The notes beneath the pieces were generated by a model, which saw only the letters and a program-made list of their open reading frames with translations, was not told the origin of the DNA and did not search any database. Of a stretch of DNA of 19,734 nucleotides, positions 8,469 through 15,932 are shown one piece after another. Source of the stretch: Ruminococcus sp. (lineage in GTDB: Bacteria; Bacillota; Clostridia; Oscillospirales; Ruminococcaceae); NCBI GenBank assembly GCA_023667165.1, contig JAMPAO010000046.1, positions 1-19,734 on the forward strand, in the 5' to 3' direction. A program made the translations under genes and the position numbers. The first letter of the stretch is position 1; each line of letters opens with the position of its first letter.

Positions 8469-8500
8469 AATATCTTCCTTTCACAAATATCAAAGGACGG

Positions 8501-9172
8501 TCATTTTTTCTTCTTTTTGCTGTTATTTTTATTTTTTCTGCCCCCGCTTTTTATCGTCATTTTAAGTCTGTTGACCTCTGCGGTAATATCTCCCCTGCCG
8601 TTGTAGCGTGAAAAGCCAAGCTCAGCTATCTCGGCAGCTCTATCGGTCATATCAAGCGCAAGCATTGCCTTAACGAGGCAGATATCCGCCATAAGCGTAG
8701 CTCTGGGGTCGGGTTCCTCCACCAGCTTTATAAAGACCGTGACCGCATTTTCATACCTTTTGCCGATGTATTCCTTTATCCCGACAGTCCTTCGCATTAC
8801 AAGACTGCCGTCCGAAAGCGCTTCCTTATTGTATTCTCTGTATATATCCTTTATCTGCCGGTGCTTGTCCGAAAGAAAAAGGCACATTATATAGTTATTT
8901 ACAAAAACAGAACGCATAAGACGAGGAAGCTTTGATATGTCCGTCTGTGCAAAAATTTCCTCTGCTTCTTTAAGCTTTCCTCTGAACATGAGAGCCTGGG
9001 CGTATAATCCCTGACCCTCGTTTCTGTCCTTTATTCTTTCCGCGTTTTCCATTTCCTTTTTAAGTATATTCATATATTCGTCATTATATCCATGCTCCGC
9101 AAGATAGGTCGCAGACCCCGCAAAATGTCCGGACATTTTCAAAAATCCCTTTACGGACTGCAAAATGTTCAT
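8501..9172 (-). CDS. Helical-repeat (TPR-like) protein of unknown function
   Basis: A 223-residue, almost wholly alpha-helical, soluble protein. Pairs of helices with TPR-like Ala/Gly/Leu spacing are visible around residues 47-75 (GLYAQALMFRGKLKEAEEIF), 118-150 and 160-190, so a tetratricopeptide-like solenoid for protein binding is likely but not firm. The C-terminus ends in a very basic, disordered lysine-rich tail. There is no signal peptide. It heads the minus-strand unit that continues with the DHHW gene 32 bases on, and a candidate promoter lies about 85 bases upstream. AGGGTG precedes the ATG at a usable distance. A cytoplasmic partner for the membrane proteins downstream is inference from gene order. 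Confidence 0.75.
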   Translation of the reverse strand: MNILQSVKGFLKMSGHFAGSATYLAEHGYNDEYMNILKKEMENAERIKDRNEGQGLYAQALMFRGKLKEAEEIFAQTDISKLPRLMRSVFVNNYIMCLFLSDKHRQIKDIYREYNKEALSDGSLVMRRTVGIKEYIGKRYENAVTVFIKLVEEPDPRATLMADICLVKAMLALDMTDRAAEIAELGFSRYNGRGDITAEVNRLKMTIKSGGRKNKNNSKKKKK

Positions 9173-9256
9173 ATCAAATCATCACCCTCTGCCGCATTTC
9201 AGCTTTGCCGGCAAGCCGGAAACAGCGCTGCACAGTTCGGCGTTCCGCATACTAAA

Positions 9257-9286
9257 ATCATATCAACAGATCAAATCTGCGGTCAA
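9257..9286 (-). promoter_or_regulatory. Candidate promoter with an inverted repeat in its spacer
   Basis: On the minus strand TTGACC (9286-9281) and TATGAT (9262-9257) are 18 bases apart, reading toward the helical-repeat gene that starts at 9172. The spacer contains a perfect inverted repeat, CAGAT (9267-9271) and ATCTG (9275-9279), placed where a bound regulator could block RNA polymerase. The rest of the 9173-9388 gap holds no supportable gene, and no good terminator is seen after the S41 gene. Confidence 0.4.
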
Positions 9287-9388
9287 AAGGAATATTCCAG
9301 CCGCAAAGCGCATAATTATTTTAAGATATTCATCCCGCGACGCCATTGTCTGTCTTACAGTATTTTAACATATATCACCGCTTGATCG

Positions 9389-10609
9389 TCATTTTCCCGC
9401 CGCAGTCACTTCTATGGCTTTTATAAGCTGAGAATCCGTAAGACGTGCAGCCTCGTCGGACAGCTTGGCAAAATCAATATCCGATGACAGGGACACGTCG
9501 AATTCCGGCTTCAGTCCCGAACCGTTGAAATTACCGCTGTTTTCGGTTTGCAGCGACGCCGTGGATATTTTTATCACCGAACCGTCGGAGCAGGTATATA
9601 CCGATCTGAGATACCCCTCCCCCGCCGTCGATTTGCCGATGGTGTGAGCGGAGCTGTTGTCCGCAAGAGCAAAGGCAAAAAGCTCGGCAGTGCCGGCGGT
9701 ATTCTGATTGACAATGACCGACATGGGCATTTTGATCTCTTCCGCCTCTGTGCAGGCAGCCACAGTTTCGGTATCTCCGTTTTTGAAGTGAGCGGTGACT
9801 ACATCCCCATCCCCGAGTATGTGATCCAGACAGGCGGTGAGATTTTCCATAGATCCGCCGGTATTTCCCCGAAGATCGAATATTATCCCCTTAGCGCCCG
9901 TAGAAATAAGCTCGTCCAACTTTTCCTTGAGCTGAACATGAGTCCTGTCCGTAAAGGATATTATGCGGACATATGCAAGATCGTCTATCAGCCTTCCGGT
10001 AACGGTAGTCTTTTCCCAGCGTTCGGCGGTGACATTATAGGTGATAAAATCGCTCGTTCCGTCCTCGCCTGTGCGCTTGATATATAATTTTACCCGCGTT
10101 CCCTCTTCGCAGGAGAACAATGAAACCGCTTCGTCATACCCTCCCTCGAAAGCGATAACGTCGGTATTGTTCACCGCAGTTACGATATCTCCCTCAAGCA
10201 GTCCTGCCTCTTCCGCAGAAGTACCGGGTATAACATTTGTTATCAGGATATATCCTCCCGCTTCCTTTTCATGCTCAAAACCCAGCGTGACCGCAACTCC
10301 CGAATCCTCCTCCAGGCTTCGCGCATATTCCTCCGCCGTAAGGTATTCCGCATAACCGTCGCCAAGACCGTCAATATATCCCGAAACCATTCCCTCAATA
10401 AGGTGGTTTTCGTCAATGTCCCCGATGTAATGCGTGCGGCTGTAGGTGTCTATCTCCGACAGCTTACTGTAGAATTCCTGACGTTCGCCCACGCTTTTTA
10501 TCTTCTCATTGAACATATTAAGCGTTATTCTGCTTGTAATATAGCACGCAGCGGCAGCGGCAAGAGCCATAAGACCTATGGTTATGCCTATTGATACCTT
10601 TAATTTCAT
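9389..10609 (-). CDS. S41 (CtpA-like) PDZ protein with catalytic Ser and Lys replaced; probable pseudoprotease
   Basis: The order of parts matches carboxy-terminal processing proteases: membrane anchor or signal (about 5-25), helical N-region (35-100), PDZ domain (about 103-185), then the S41 core with DLRGNTGG (245-252). In active members the nucleophile lies in an N-x-x-(S/T)-A-S-A-S-E motif. Here it reads NQNTAGTAE (301-309), so Gly306 replaces the serine. The general-base lysine expected 25 residues later (as Ser430/Lys455 in E. coli Prc) is Glu331 in STAGEG. Both changes were checked in the nucleotide sequence. Peptidase activity is therefore unlikely, while PDZ peptide binding may remain. 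It follows the M23 gene by 28 bases, so it is likely co-expressed with ftsEX and the hydrolase. Its ribosome binding site (GGGTG) is weak. A divisome adaptor role is inference. Confidence 0.88.
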   Translation of the reverse strand: MKLKVSIGITIGLMALAAAAACYITSRITLNMFNEKIKSVGERQEFYSKLSEIDTYSRTHYIGDIDENHLIEGMVSGYIDGLGDGYAEYLTAEEYARSLEEDSGVAVTLGFEHEKEAGGYILITNVIPGTSAEEAGLLEGDIVTAVNNTDVIAFEGGYDEAVSLFSCEEGTRVKLYIKRTGEDGTSDFITYNVTAERWEKTTVTGRLIDDLAYVRIISFTDRTHVQLKEKLDELISTGAKGIIFDLRGNTGGSMENLTACLDHILGDGDVVTAHFKNGDTETVAACTEAEEIKMPMSVIVNQNTAGTAELFAFALADNSSAHTIGKSTAGEGYLRSVYTCSDGSVIKISTASLQTENSGNFNGSGLKPEFDVSLSSDIDFAKLSDEAARLTDSQLIKAIEVTAAGK

Positions 10610-10637
10610 TTTTAACTAACACCCGTATCCAAAAATT

Positions 10638-12053
10638 TTACCCCATGCTGACATAATTCAAAGGATTTGTATGCTCGCCGTTCACTCTGACCTCAAAATG
10701 GCAGTGATTTCCGTATGCATAACCCGTGCAGCCTATATATCCTATAGTCTGCCCCTGCGTTACCTTATCGCCCACGTTCACGCAGCACGAGGACATATGA
10801 CCGTAAAGAGTGGCGATCTTGTCGCCATGGTCGATAACAACGTGTATACCGTAGCCGTTTCCCGTGTTCGAAGCGGTAATGACAGTGCCGGAAGCGGACG
10901 CCACGATAGGCTCTCCCGCGCAGTTGGGTTTGTTGATGTCGATCCCCTTATGGAAATCGCTTGCGCCGCCCTCCTCTGCGATATTGCGGTACCCGTAGCC
11001 GTCGGTCATGTTCATTACCGTGGGACAGGGCCATATGAAGCCGCCCGACGCGCCGGGAGCATATGTATCGGTATCGCTTTGAGGCACCGGTTCGGGTTCC
11101 GGTTCGGCAATAGGCTCTATGGGGATATACTCTATTCCCTGCTGCTCGGCTTCCAGTCTGCGCTGCTCCTCTTCAAGCTGCCTTTGACGTTCCTCCTCCT
11201 CGCGTTTCTGACGTTCCTCTTCTTCCTTTCTTTTGCGTTCTTCCTCCTCGCGCCTGCGCTGTTCCTCACGCTGTCTTTCAAGTTCTTCCTGCTGCTTGCG
11301 TATAAAATCGGCAAGCTGCTCCTCGTTGCGCGATTCCTCCGCGGCTATTTCGGCGGTACGCTGCTTTCCGTATTCTGCCTGCGCCTCATACCATGCCTTG
11401 GTTTCCTCATGCTCCTTGTATGTCTGCTGAAGTCCCGCAAGAACAGTTTCCGCCTCCGAGCGCTTTGCCTCCATTTCCGTTTTTGACTGCTCAAGCGACG
11501 CCTTATCCGCATTAAGCATGGATATTTTCGCATTGAGATCGTCGATCATATCGTTGTCATGCCTTGATATTCTTTCAACAAGCTCCGTTCGGGCAAGTAT
11601 ATCGTAAAAATCCGTTGAACCCGCCAGCATTGAAGCCAAGCTGTCGTTTCCTGTCATATACATGATCCTAAGTCTTTGCTTGAAATCCTCTATTCCCTCT
11701 TCCACTTCTGTCTGCTTATCGGCTATCTTCGACTCCATCTCGGCGATATCCGTATCAAGAATGGATATCTGCTCCTTGATGTTTGCGATCTCCTGCTCCT
11801 GCACCGTCATTTTCTGATCGTAAATTTCCAGATACCTGTCATGCTCGTCCGCGTTCTGTTCGTACTGCTTCAGCGACGCTTCAAGCTCCTCTCTCTCCTC
11901 CTCCAGTTCCGCCTGACGCCTATGAAGAGAAGCTATATCGTCCTCGTAATCGGCAAACGCGCCCATTGAAGCCACAGCCGCAAGGGACATAACACCCGCT
12001 GTCATAAGCGCGCCCGCTTTATTAAAAATCAGCTTGAGAGTTTTTTTCTTCAT
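10638..12053 (-). CDS. PcsB/EnvC-like murein hydrolase with coiled coil and M23 (LytM) domain
   Basis: A secreted 471-residue peptidoglycan hydrolase. A signal peptide ends near AFA/D at residue 34. A long coiled coil (about 36-245) includes the interruption typical of PcsB-type proteins around 129-165 (RIMYMTGNDS and following). Residues 251-304 are an extreme Arg/Glu/Gln-rich helix, followed by a Pro/Glu linker and the M23 domain (about 338-468). The zinc and catalytic residues are present: His368 and Asp372 (HKGID), His419 (YGHM), His450 and His452 (HCH), so the enzyme should be active. In streptococci and E. coli such proteins are held inactive until FtsEX engages the coiled coil at the septum. 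The upstream ftsE-ftsX genes fit that model. AAAGGATG precedes the ATG. Confidence 0.93.
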   Translation of the reverse strand: MKKKTLKLIFNKAGALMTAGVMSLAAVASMGAFADYEDDIASLHRRQAELEEEREELEASLKQYEQNADEHDRYLEIYDQKMTVQEQEIANIKEQISILDTDIAEMESKIADKQTEVEEGIEDFKQRLRIMYMTGNDSLASMLAGSTDFYDILARTELVERISRHDNDMIDDLNAKISMLNADKASLEQSKTEMEAKRSEAETVLAGLQQTYKEHEETKAWYEAQAEYGKQRTAEIAAEESRNEEQLADFIRKQQEELERQREEQRRREEEERKRKEEEERQKREEEERQRQLEEEQRRLEAEQQGIEYIPIEPIAEPEPEPVPQSDTDTYAPGASGGFIWPCPTVMNMTDGYGYRNIAEEGGASDFHKGIDINKPNCAGEPIVASASGTVITASNTGNGYGIHVVIDHGDKIATLYGHMSSCCVNVGDKVTQGQTIGYIGCTGYAYGNHCHFEVRVNGEHTNPLNYVSMG

Positions 12054-12135
12054 CTGTTTTCATCCTTTCGTTCAGATCCTCGGACAAACGTCCATACTTC
12101 GATAGGCGCGAAACGCTTCAGCACCGACGTTTTTG

Positions 12136-12160
12136 TAAGGTACTGCAGTGCTATACCTTA
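12136..12160 (-). repeat. Inverted repeat spanning the ftsX stop codon
   Basis: TAAGGTA (12136-12142) and TACCTTA (12154-12160) are perfect complements around an 11-base loop that contains the ftsX stop codon (12153-12151). No T run follows on the minus strand, so it is not a simple terminator. In the RNA it could mark a processing site or lower readthrough into the hydrolase gene, which begins about 80 bases further on. Confidence 0.45.
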
Positions 12161-13056
12161 ACGTATTTTCTTGTGCTCATAACCGTTCCTATAGCGCTTA
12201 TGACCGCTCCCGAAAGTATATACAGGATAATGATATACCATATAAACTTATCAATCGGGATAAATCCTCCCGTTCCCATTGCCGTAAAAAGAGTAGTTTC
12301 CGAGGACAAAAGCTGAACAAGGCTGTCATAACCCGCCCAAGTAAGCACGGAAGCCGCCGCGCCCGCAGCAGTTCCCATAAGCAGACCCTCGATAAAAAAC
12401 GGCACCTTTATAAAGAAATTGGTAGCGCCAACGAATTTCATAATGGAGATCTCACGTTTTCTGATATCAACGCTTGCACGGGTGGTGTTGGAAATAATAA
12501 CGAAGCTTACAATAATAAGCGCAATAAGTATTATTGCCGATACCAAAGCTATTATTTTCTGAAGACCCGTAAGAATATTGACAAAATCATACGGAGCTTT
12601 TACCTTTTCAATGTTGTCAAGACGGTTTATCTCCATAAGAGTGCCGCTCATATGGCTTATGTCCTTGATCTTTATGCGGAAAGCGTCCGGAAGCGGACTG
12701 TCGTCAATGTAGCTGAAAATATCCTCCGCTTCTTCTCCCATATCCTTTTTTATATCGTCAAATGCCTCTTCCTTTGAGTAAAAGGAAACATCGTCAACAT
12801 TTGCGTTTTCTTCAAGCTGCTGACGGAGTATTTCTATATGAACATCGTCCGTATCGTCGGTAAGGTATATGACCACCTCGTTTTTTCCCTCAACAGCACT
12901 TATAAAAGAGCTGATATTGGCTGAAAAAATAGCCGTGAACCCGATCATCAAAAGAGATACGGTCATTATGCAAAACGAAGCGAGAGACATTATGCGGTTG
13001 TTCCATATATTTCTGACGCCCTGCTTGAACAAATATGCGGCGCTGCTAACTCTCAT
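12151..13056 (-). CDS. ftsX: Cell division membrane protein FtsX
   Basis: The membrane part of the FtsEX complex, which passes ATP-driven conformational signals to murein hydrolases outside the cell. The 301-residue product has the family's four membrane segments (about 22-46, 168-195, 225-245, 270-292). An extracellular loop (about 50-165) follows the first segment, and the conserved juxtamembrane NTTRASVDIRKREISIMKFVG stretch can be read near 195-215 (NTTRASVDIRKREIS shown in part). AAAGGAT lies before the ATG. It is 20 bases after ftsE, in the normal gene order, and the M23 hydrolase downstream is the expected partner. Length and layout are normal. Confidence 0.96.
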   Translation of the reverse strand: MRVSSAAYLFKQGVRNIWNNRIMSLASFCIMTVSLLMIGFTAIFSANISSFISAVEGKNEVVIYLTDDTDDVHIEILRQQLEENANVDDVSFYSKEEAFDDIKKDMGEEAEDIFSYIDDSPLPDAFRIKIKDISHMSGTLMEINRLDNIEKVKAPYDFVNILTGLQKIIALVSAIILIALIIVSFVIISNTTRASVDIRKREISIMKFVGATNFFIKVPFFIEGLLMGTAAGAAASVLTWAGYDSLVQLLSSETTLFTAMGTGGFIPIDKFIWYIIILYILSGAVISAIGTVMSTRKYVKV

Positions 13057-13076
13057 ACTGCAATTATCCTTTCCGT

Positions 13077-13757
13077 TCAGATACGGTCGTCAAAGGAGAT
13101 CTCACCCTTGCGGATATTGATGAGCCGTCCGCCGATACGCTTTACCAGCTCATGCTCGTGAGTGACCATGAGCACGGTAGTGCCTCTTTCGTTTATTTCC
13201 TTTAACAGCCTTACGATCTCCACTGATGTGCGGGGATCCAGATTACCGGTAGGCTCGTCGGCAATAATAAGCTGCGGATTGTTTACCAACGCCCTTGCCA
13301 GCGCCACTCTCTGCTGTTCTCCGCCCGAAAGCTCGGTGGGAAAAGATTTGATCTTCTTCTGAAGTCCCAGCAGACCTATCACCTGGGGAACTCTTTTTCT
13401 GATGTACTTTGTGGGAGCGTCGATGCTTCTGAGTACAAACGCGACATTATCGTAAACGTTCATTGAATTTATCAGCTTAAAGTCCTGAAACACGTATCCG
13501 ATAGTCCTGCGCAGCTTCGGTACATCTCTTTGGCGCATCTTCATAAGATCAAAGCCGTTTACCTTAAGAACGCTTTTCACATCCGCCCTGTCGTCCGCTA
13601 TTACCTCTCTTATAAGGAGCCTTATCAAAGTGCTTTTGCCCGCTCCCGATTCGCCCACAACAAAAGCGAATTCTCCGTCGTTGATTTTAAGCGACACATC
13701 GTTAAGTGCGTCTACTCCGTTTCCGTATGTAACGGAAACATTCTGAAGCTCAACCAA
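13077..13757 (-). CDS. ftsE: Cell division ATP-binding protein FtsE
   Basis: The ABC-type ATPase of FtsEX, on the cytoplasmic face. With a TTG start at 13757 the product is 226 residues and begins in register with the family (M-V-E-L-Q-N-V-S-V-T-Y-G). AGGCGGTG lies about eight bases before it, a good match to a strong ribosome binding site. The alternative GTG at 13769 adds four residues but would place AGG only two bases away. Motifs are Walker A GESGAGKST (35-43), Q-loop Gln91, signature LSGGEQQ (143-149), Walker B LIIADE (163-168) and switch His200. It leads the ftsE-ftsX-hydrolase-S41 unit. Only 101 bases separate it from the regulator gene upstream, and a hairpin in that gap probably ends the regulator transcript. 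Confidence 0.96.
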   Translation of the reverse strand: MVELQNVSVTYGNGVDALNDVSLKINDGEFAFVVGESGAGKSTLIRLLIREVIADDRADVKSVLKVNGFDLMKMRQRDVPKLRRTIGYVFQDFKLINSMNVYDNVAFVLRSIDAPTKYIRKRVPQVIGLLGLQKKIKSFPTELSGGEQQRVALARALVNNPQLIIADEPTGNLDPRTSVEIVRLLKEINERGTTVLMVTHEHELVKRIGGRLINIRKGEISFDDRI

Positions 13758-13793
13758 GGATATGTTCACCGCCTAACAATTTTTTACAACATC

Positions 13794-13823
13794 AAAAGGG
13801 CAGTAGCCGATCCACTGCCCCTT
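13794..13823 (-). terminator. Probable terminator after the CdaR-like regulator
   Basis: On the minus strand AAGGGGCAGT (13823-13814) pairs with ACTGCCCTTTT (13804-13794) around a nine-base loop, ending in four T. It lies 35 bases after the regulator's stop codon and before ftsE. The T run is short, so leakage into ftsE is possible. No separate ftsE promoter is obvious in the gap. Confidence 0.65.
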
Positions 13824-13858
13824 ATTTTATTTTCTCATAAAAACCCGCTTAAAACAAA

Positions 13859-14944
13859 TCAGAACTTTGTGGGATTTGCCGAAAGATACTTCTTGACCAT
13901 AAGGGCAATCTTAAATATTATCGCATGGTCGAATTCTCTAAGGTCAAGACCGGTCAGCTTCTTTATCTTTTCAAGCCTGTACACGAGAGTATTTCTGTGA
14001 ACGAACAGCTTTCTCGACGTTTCCGACACGTTCAGATTATTTTCAAAAAACTTCTGTATTGTAAACAGCGTTTCATGATCCAGCGACTCAATGGAGCCTT
14101 TCTTAAATACCTCCTGCAGGAAAGTTTCGCAGAGGGTGGTCGGAAGGTGATATATAAGCCTTGCGATGCCGAGATTATCATAGGAAACTATGACCTTGTC
14201 CGTATCGAACACCTTACCTACCTCAAGAGCTATCTGCGCCTCCTTAAACGAACGCGCAAGATCCTTAACGCCGACAACCGCCGTACCTATGCCGACATTG
14301 ACCCTTGTGTAAAATTCGCTTGAAAGTGTGTCGGAAATTGAACGCGCCAGCTTTTCCAGATCCTTCGATTCCACATTGCTTTTTATTTCCTTGACAAGAA
14401 CAATGTCGCTTTCGGTAATATTGAAAACGAAATCCTTAGTCTTGTCCGGAAAAAGATTTTGTATAACGTCGTAAGCGGAAACATCGTTGGAGGAAATGAT
14501 CCTTATAAGCAGTACCACCCTGCTCACATCGGAGTTAAAATGCAGTTCTCTCGCCTTAACGACTATATCTCCGGGCAGTACGTTATCAAGTACGACATTT
14601 TTTATAAAATTATTCCTGTCGTATTTTTCATCGTAATACTGCTTGATGCTTGAAAGAGTGATAGCCATAATGCTTGCATACTTGGCTGCATTATCGTCCG
14701 TACCCTCCACAAAAACTGCATAATCCGGCTTTATGTGCGAACCGAACGGCTTATAGGTATATCCGTCTCTTACAAAGGCGTCATGGGAATCGCTTAGATC
14801 GAGGGATACAAACTCGTTGGTAGTACCGATCTTGGTCAGCTCGCTGCACGCAATAATGGTAGCCGACGCGTCAACCACGCCGATAACGCAGTCAATAGTA
14901 TCTCTCATCTGATGAATAAGTCCTTGAAACAATCTGTTTGACAT
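13859..14944 (-). CDS. CdaR/PucR-type transcriptional regulator
   Basis: A 361-residue DNA-binding regulator of the sugar-diacid/PucR type. The N-terminal sensor region (about 1-130) resembles the putative sugar-diacid recognition domain. The middle (about 150-270) resembles the GGDEF-like CdaR domain, including VNVGIGTAVVGVKDLARSF. The C-terminus carries the PucR-type helix-turn-helix (about 295-355: NLNVSETSRKLFVHRNTLVY followed by RLEKIKKLTGLDL). The ATG at 14944 is chosen because AAAGGATG precedes it; the in-frame GTG at 15025 has no ribosome binding site. The ligand and target genes are unknown. It stands as a single gene between the HPr gene and ftsE, with its own probable terminator. 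Control of the neighbouring genes is possible but unsupported. Confidence 0.88.
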   Translation of the reverse strand: MSNRLFQGLIHQMRDTIDCVIGVVDASATIIACSELTKIGTTNEFVSLDLSDSHDAFVRDGYTYKPFGSHIKPDYAVFVEGTDDNAAKYASIMAITLSSIKQYYDEKYDRNNFIKNVVLDNVLPGDIVVKARELHFNSDVSRVVLLIRIISSNDVSAYDVIQNLFPDKTKDFVFNITESDIVLVKEIKSNVESKDLEKLARSISDTLSSEFYTRVNVGIGTAVVGVKDLARSFKEAQIALEVGKVFDTDKVIVSYDNLGIARLIYHLPTTLCETFLQEVFKKGSIESLDHETLFTIQKFFENNLNVSETSRKLFVHRNTLVYRLEKIKKLTGLDLREFDHAIIFKIALMVKKYLSANPTKF

Positions 14945-15090
14945 CAAATAGTCATCCTTTCGTGTTAAGTTCCACAACAGCTTAAGGGAGGCGTGAGCAT
15001 TTTTTCTAACATTCTGCCGCCGCACTGCCTGTCATACACAGCATTTGAATAAACAAACGCGTCGTATAAACCCTCTAATAAATTTAGTTT

Positions 15091-15117
15091 ATCATATTTC
15101 GGGACGGATTGTGTTAA
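15091..15117 (-). promoter_or_regulatory. Weak candidate promoter for the regulator gene
   Basis: On the minus strand TTAACA (15117-15112) and TATGAT (15096-15091) are 15 bases apart, shorter than ideal. It would give a leader of about 140 bases. Most of the remaining 14945-15300 gap shows no supportable gene. Confidence 0.3.
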
Positions 15118-15305
15118 TTTTTTATGAATATTGGTGAAAATACTGAAAAAAAGCGCGGATTTTTTATCATTTTCCGAACGTTATATTTTTTGAACATTCA
15201 AAGCCCCGCTTTCAACAAGCAGAGGACGTGCCGCACCCGCCGCCGAACGAGGCGGAAAACATCCTCAGCGGTTATATGTACACTGTTCGGTCCGTATCGG
15301 CATAA

Positions 15306-15345
15306 TAAAACAAAAAGGAGCACATTCAAAAAAAGAATACGCTCC
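15306..15345 (-). terminator. Rho-independent terminator of the HPr gene
   Basis: On the minus strand GGAGCGTATTC (15345-15335) pairs with GAATGTGCTCC (15327-15317) over 11 positions, two of them G-U wobbles, around a seven-T loop. It is followed by the T-rich run TTTTTGTTTT (15316-15307). It lies 23 bases after the HPr stop codon. Confidence 0.92.
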
Positions 15346-15368
15346 CTATAAAATCAAAATCACCGTAA

Positions 15369-15641
15369 TTATCTGGATTCCTCAGCAAAACCGCTGTCGA
15401 CAAGCTCTATAAGAGCGGATACAGCGTCCTGCTCGTCAGCGCCGTCGGCAATGATCCTTATCTGCGTGCCTCCGACGATACCCAAAGAAAGAATACCCAG
15501 CAAACTCTTGGCGTTCACACGTCTTTCTTCCTTCTCGATCCAAATAGATGACTTAAACTCATTCGCCTTCTGGATAAAAAATGTGGCGGGACGCGCATGA
15601 AGTCCGACCTGATTTTGAACCATTACATCTTTAACGAACAT
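15369..15641 (-). CDS. ptsH: Phosphocarrier protein HPr
   Basis: A small cytoplasmic phosphocarrier of the sugar phosphotransferase system, passing phosphate from enzyme I to the EIIA domains. The 90-residue product carries the active-site motif NQVGLHARPA with His15 and Arg17. Ser46 lies in NAKSLLGILSLG, the site used by HPr kinase for carbon catabolite control in Firmicutes. His15 argues against the regulatory paralogue Crh. AGGAG lies about nine bases before the ATG. It is monocistronic, with a near-consensus promoter at 15701-15729 and a strong terminator at 15306-15345. Enzyme I is not in the window. All key residues are intact. Confidence 0.95.
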   Translation of the reverse strand: MFVKDVMVQNQVGLHARPATFFIQKANEFKSSIWIEKEERRVNAKSLLGILSLGIVGGTQIRIIADGADEQDAVSALIELVDSGFAEESR

Positions 15642-15700
15642 AATACTCTCTCCTATTCTGTAGCTTTATCTGGTAATTTACTTGAAATAGCTATAATTAA

Positions 15701-15729
15701 ATTATACATTGCATTTCGGTCTAAGTCAA
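15701..15729 (-). promoter_or_regulatory. Strong sigma-A type promoter of the HPr gene
   Basis: On the minus strand TTGACT (15729-15724) and a perfect TATAAT (15706-15701) are separated by exactly 17 bases, about 60 bases before the HPr start codon. This is the best promoter in the window. Confidence 0.85.
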
Positions 15730-15932
15730 CACTAATTTATTTCTAAATCGGCTTTTCGGCAAATTTTCTGCTTTTTGAATTACAAGCTCATTTTTTTTTA
15801 GCTCTCATTTGTTGATTTTCACTAATTTTATTACACCTGTACAATTTTCAACATAATTTTATATGCACAATAACAAAATATTATTAATGAAATAACATTT
15901 AGAATAGGGTGAAAAATTCACAATTGACATCG
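15730..15932. other. AT-rich gap downstream of trmD
   Basis: The stretch is AT-rich with a nine-T run near 15791-15799. No gene and no convincing intrinsic terminator for the trmD transcript was found. Only a small GTGAA/TTCAC hairpin without a proper T tail lies near the trmD stop. rplS, often found after trmD, is absent here. Confidence 0.5.

Noticed and set aside
10671..11486. Long plus-strand ORF opposite the M23 hydrolase gene
   Set aside because: It is a shadow of the coiled-coil gene on the other strand, with no ribosome binding site and no protein-like motifs.
14945..15025. N-terminal extension of the CdaR-like regulator from a GTG at 15025
   Set aside because: No ribosome binding site precedes it. 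The ATG at 14944 has AAAGGATG and begins like the family.
15212..15262. Minus-strand 16-codon ORF (M-F-S-A-S-F-G-G-G-C and on) that is Gly/Ser/Cys-rich, in the HPr-regulator gap
   Set aside because: It has no ribosome binding site at a usable distance, is very short, and lies after a strong terminator without its own promoter. It is likely chance.
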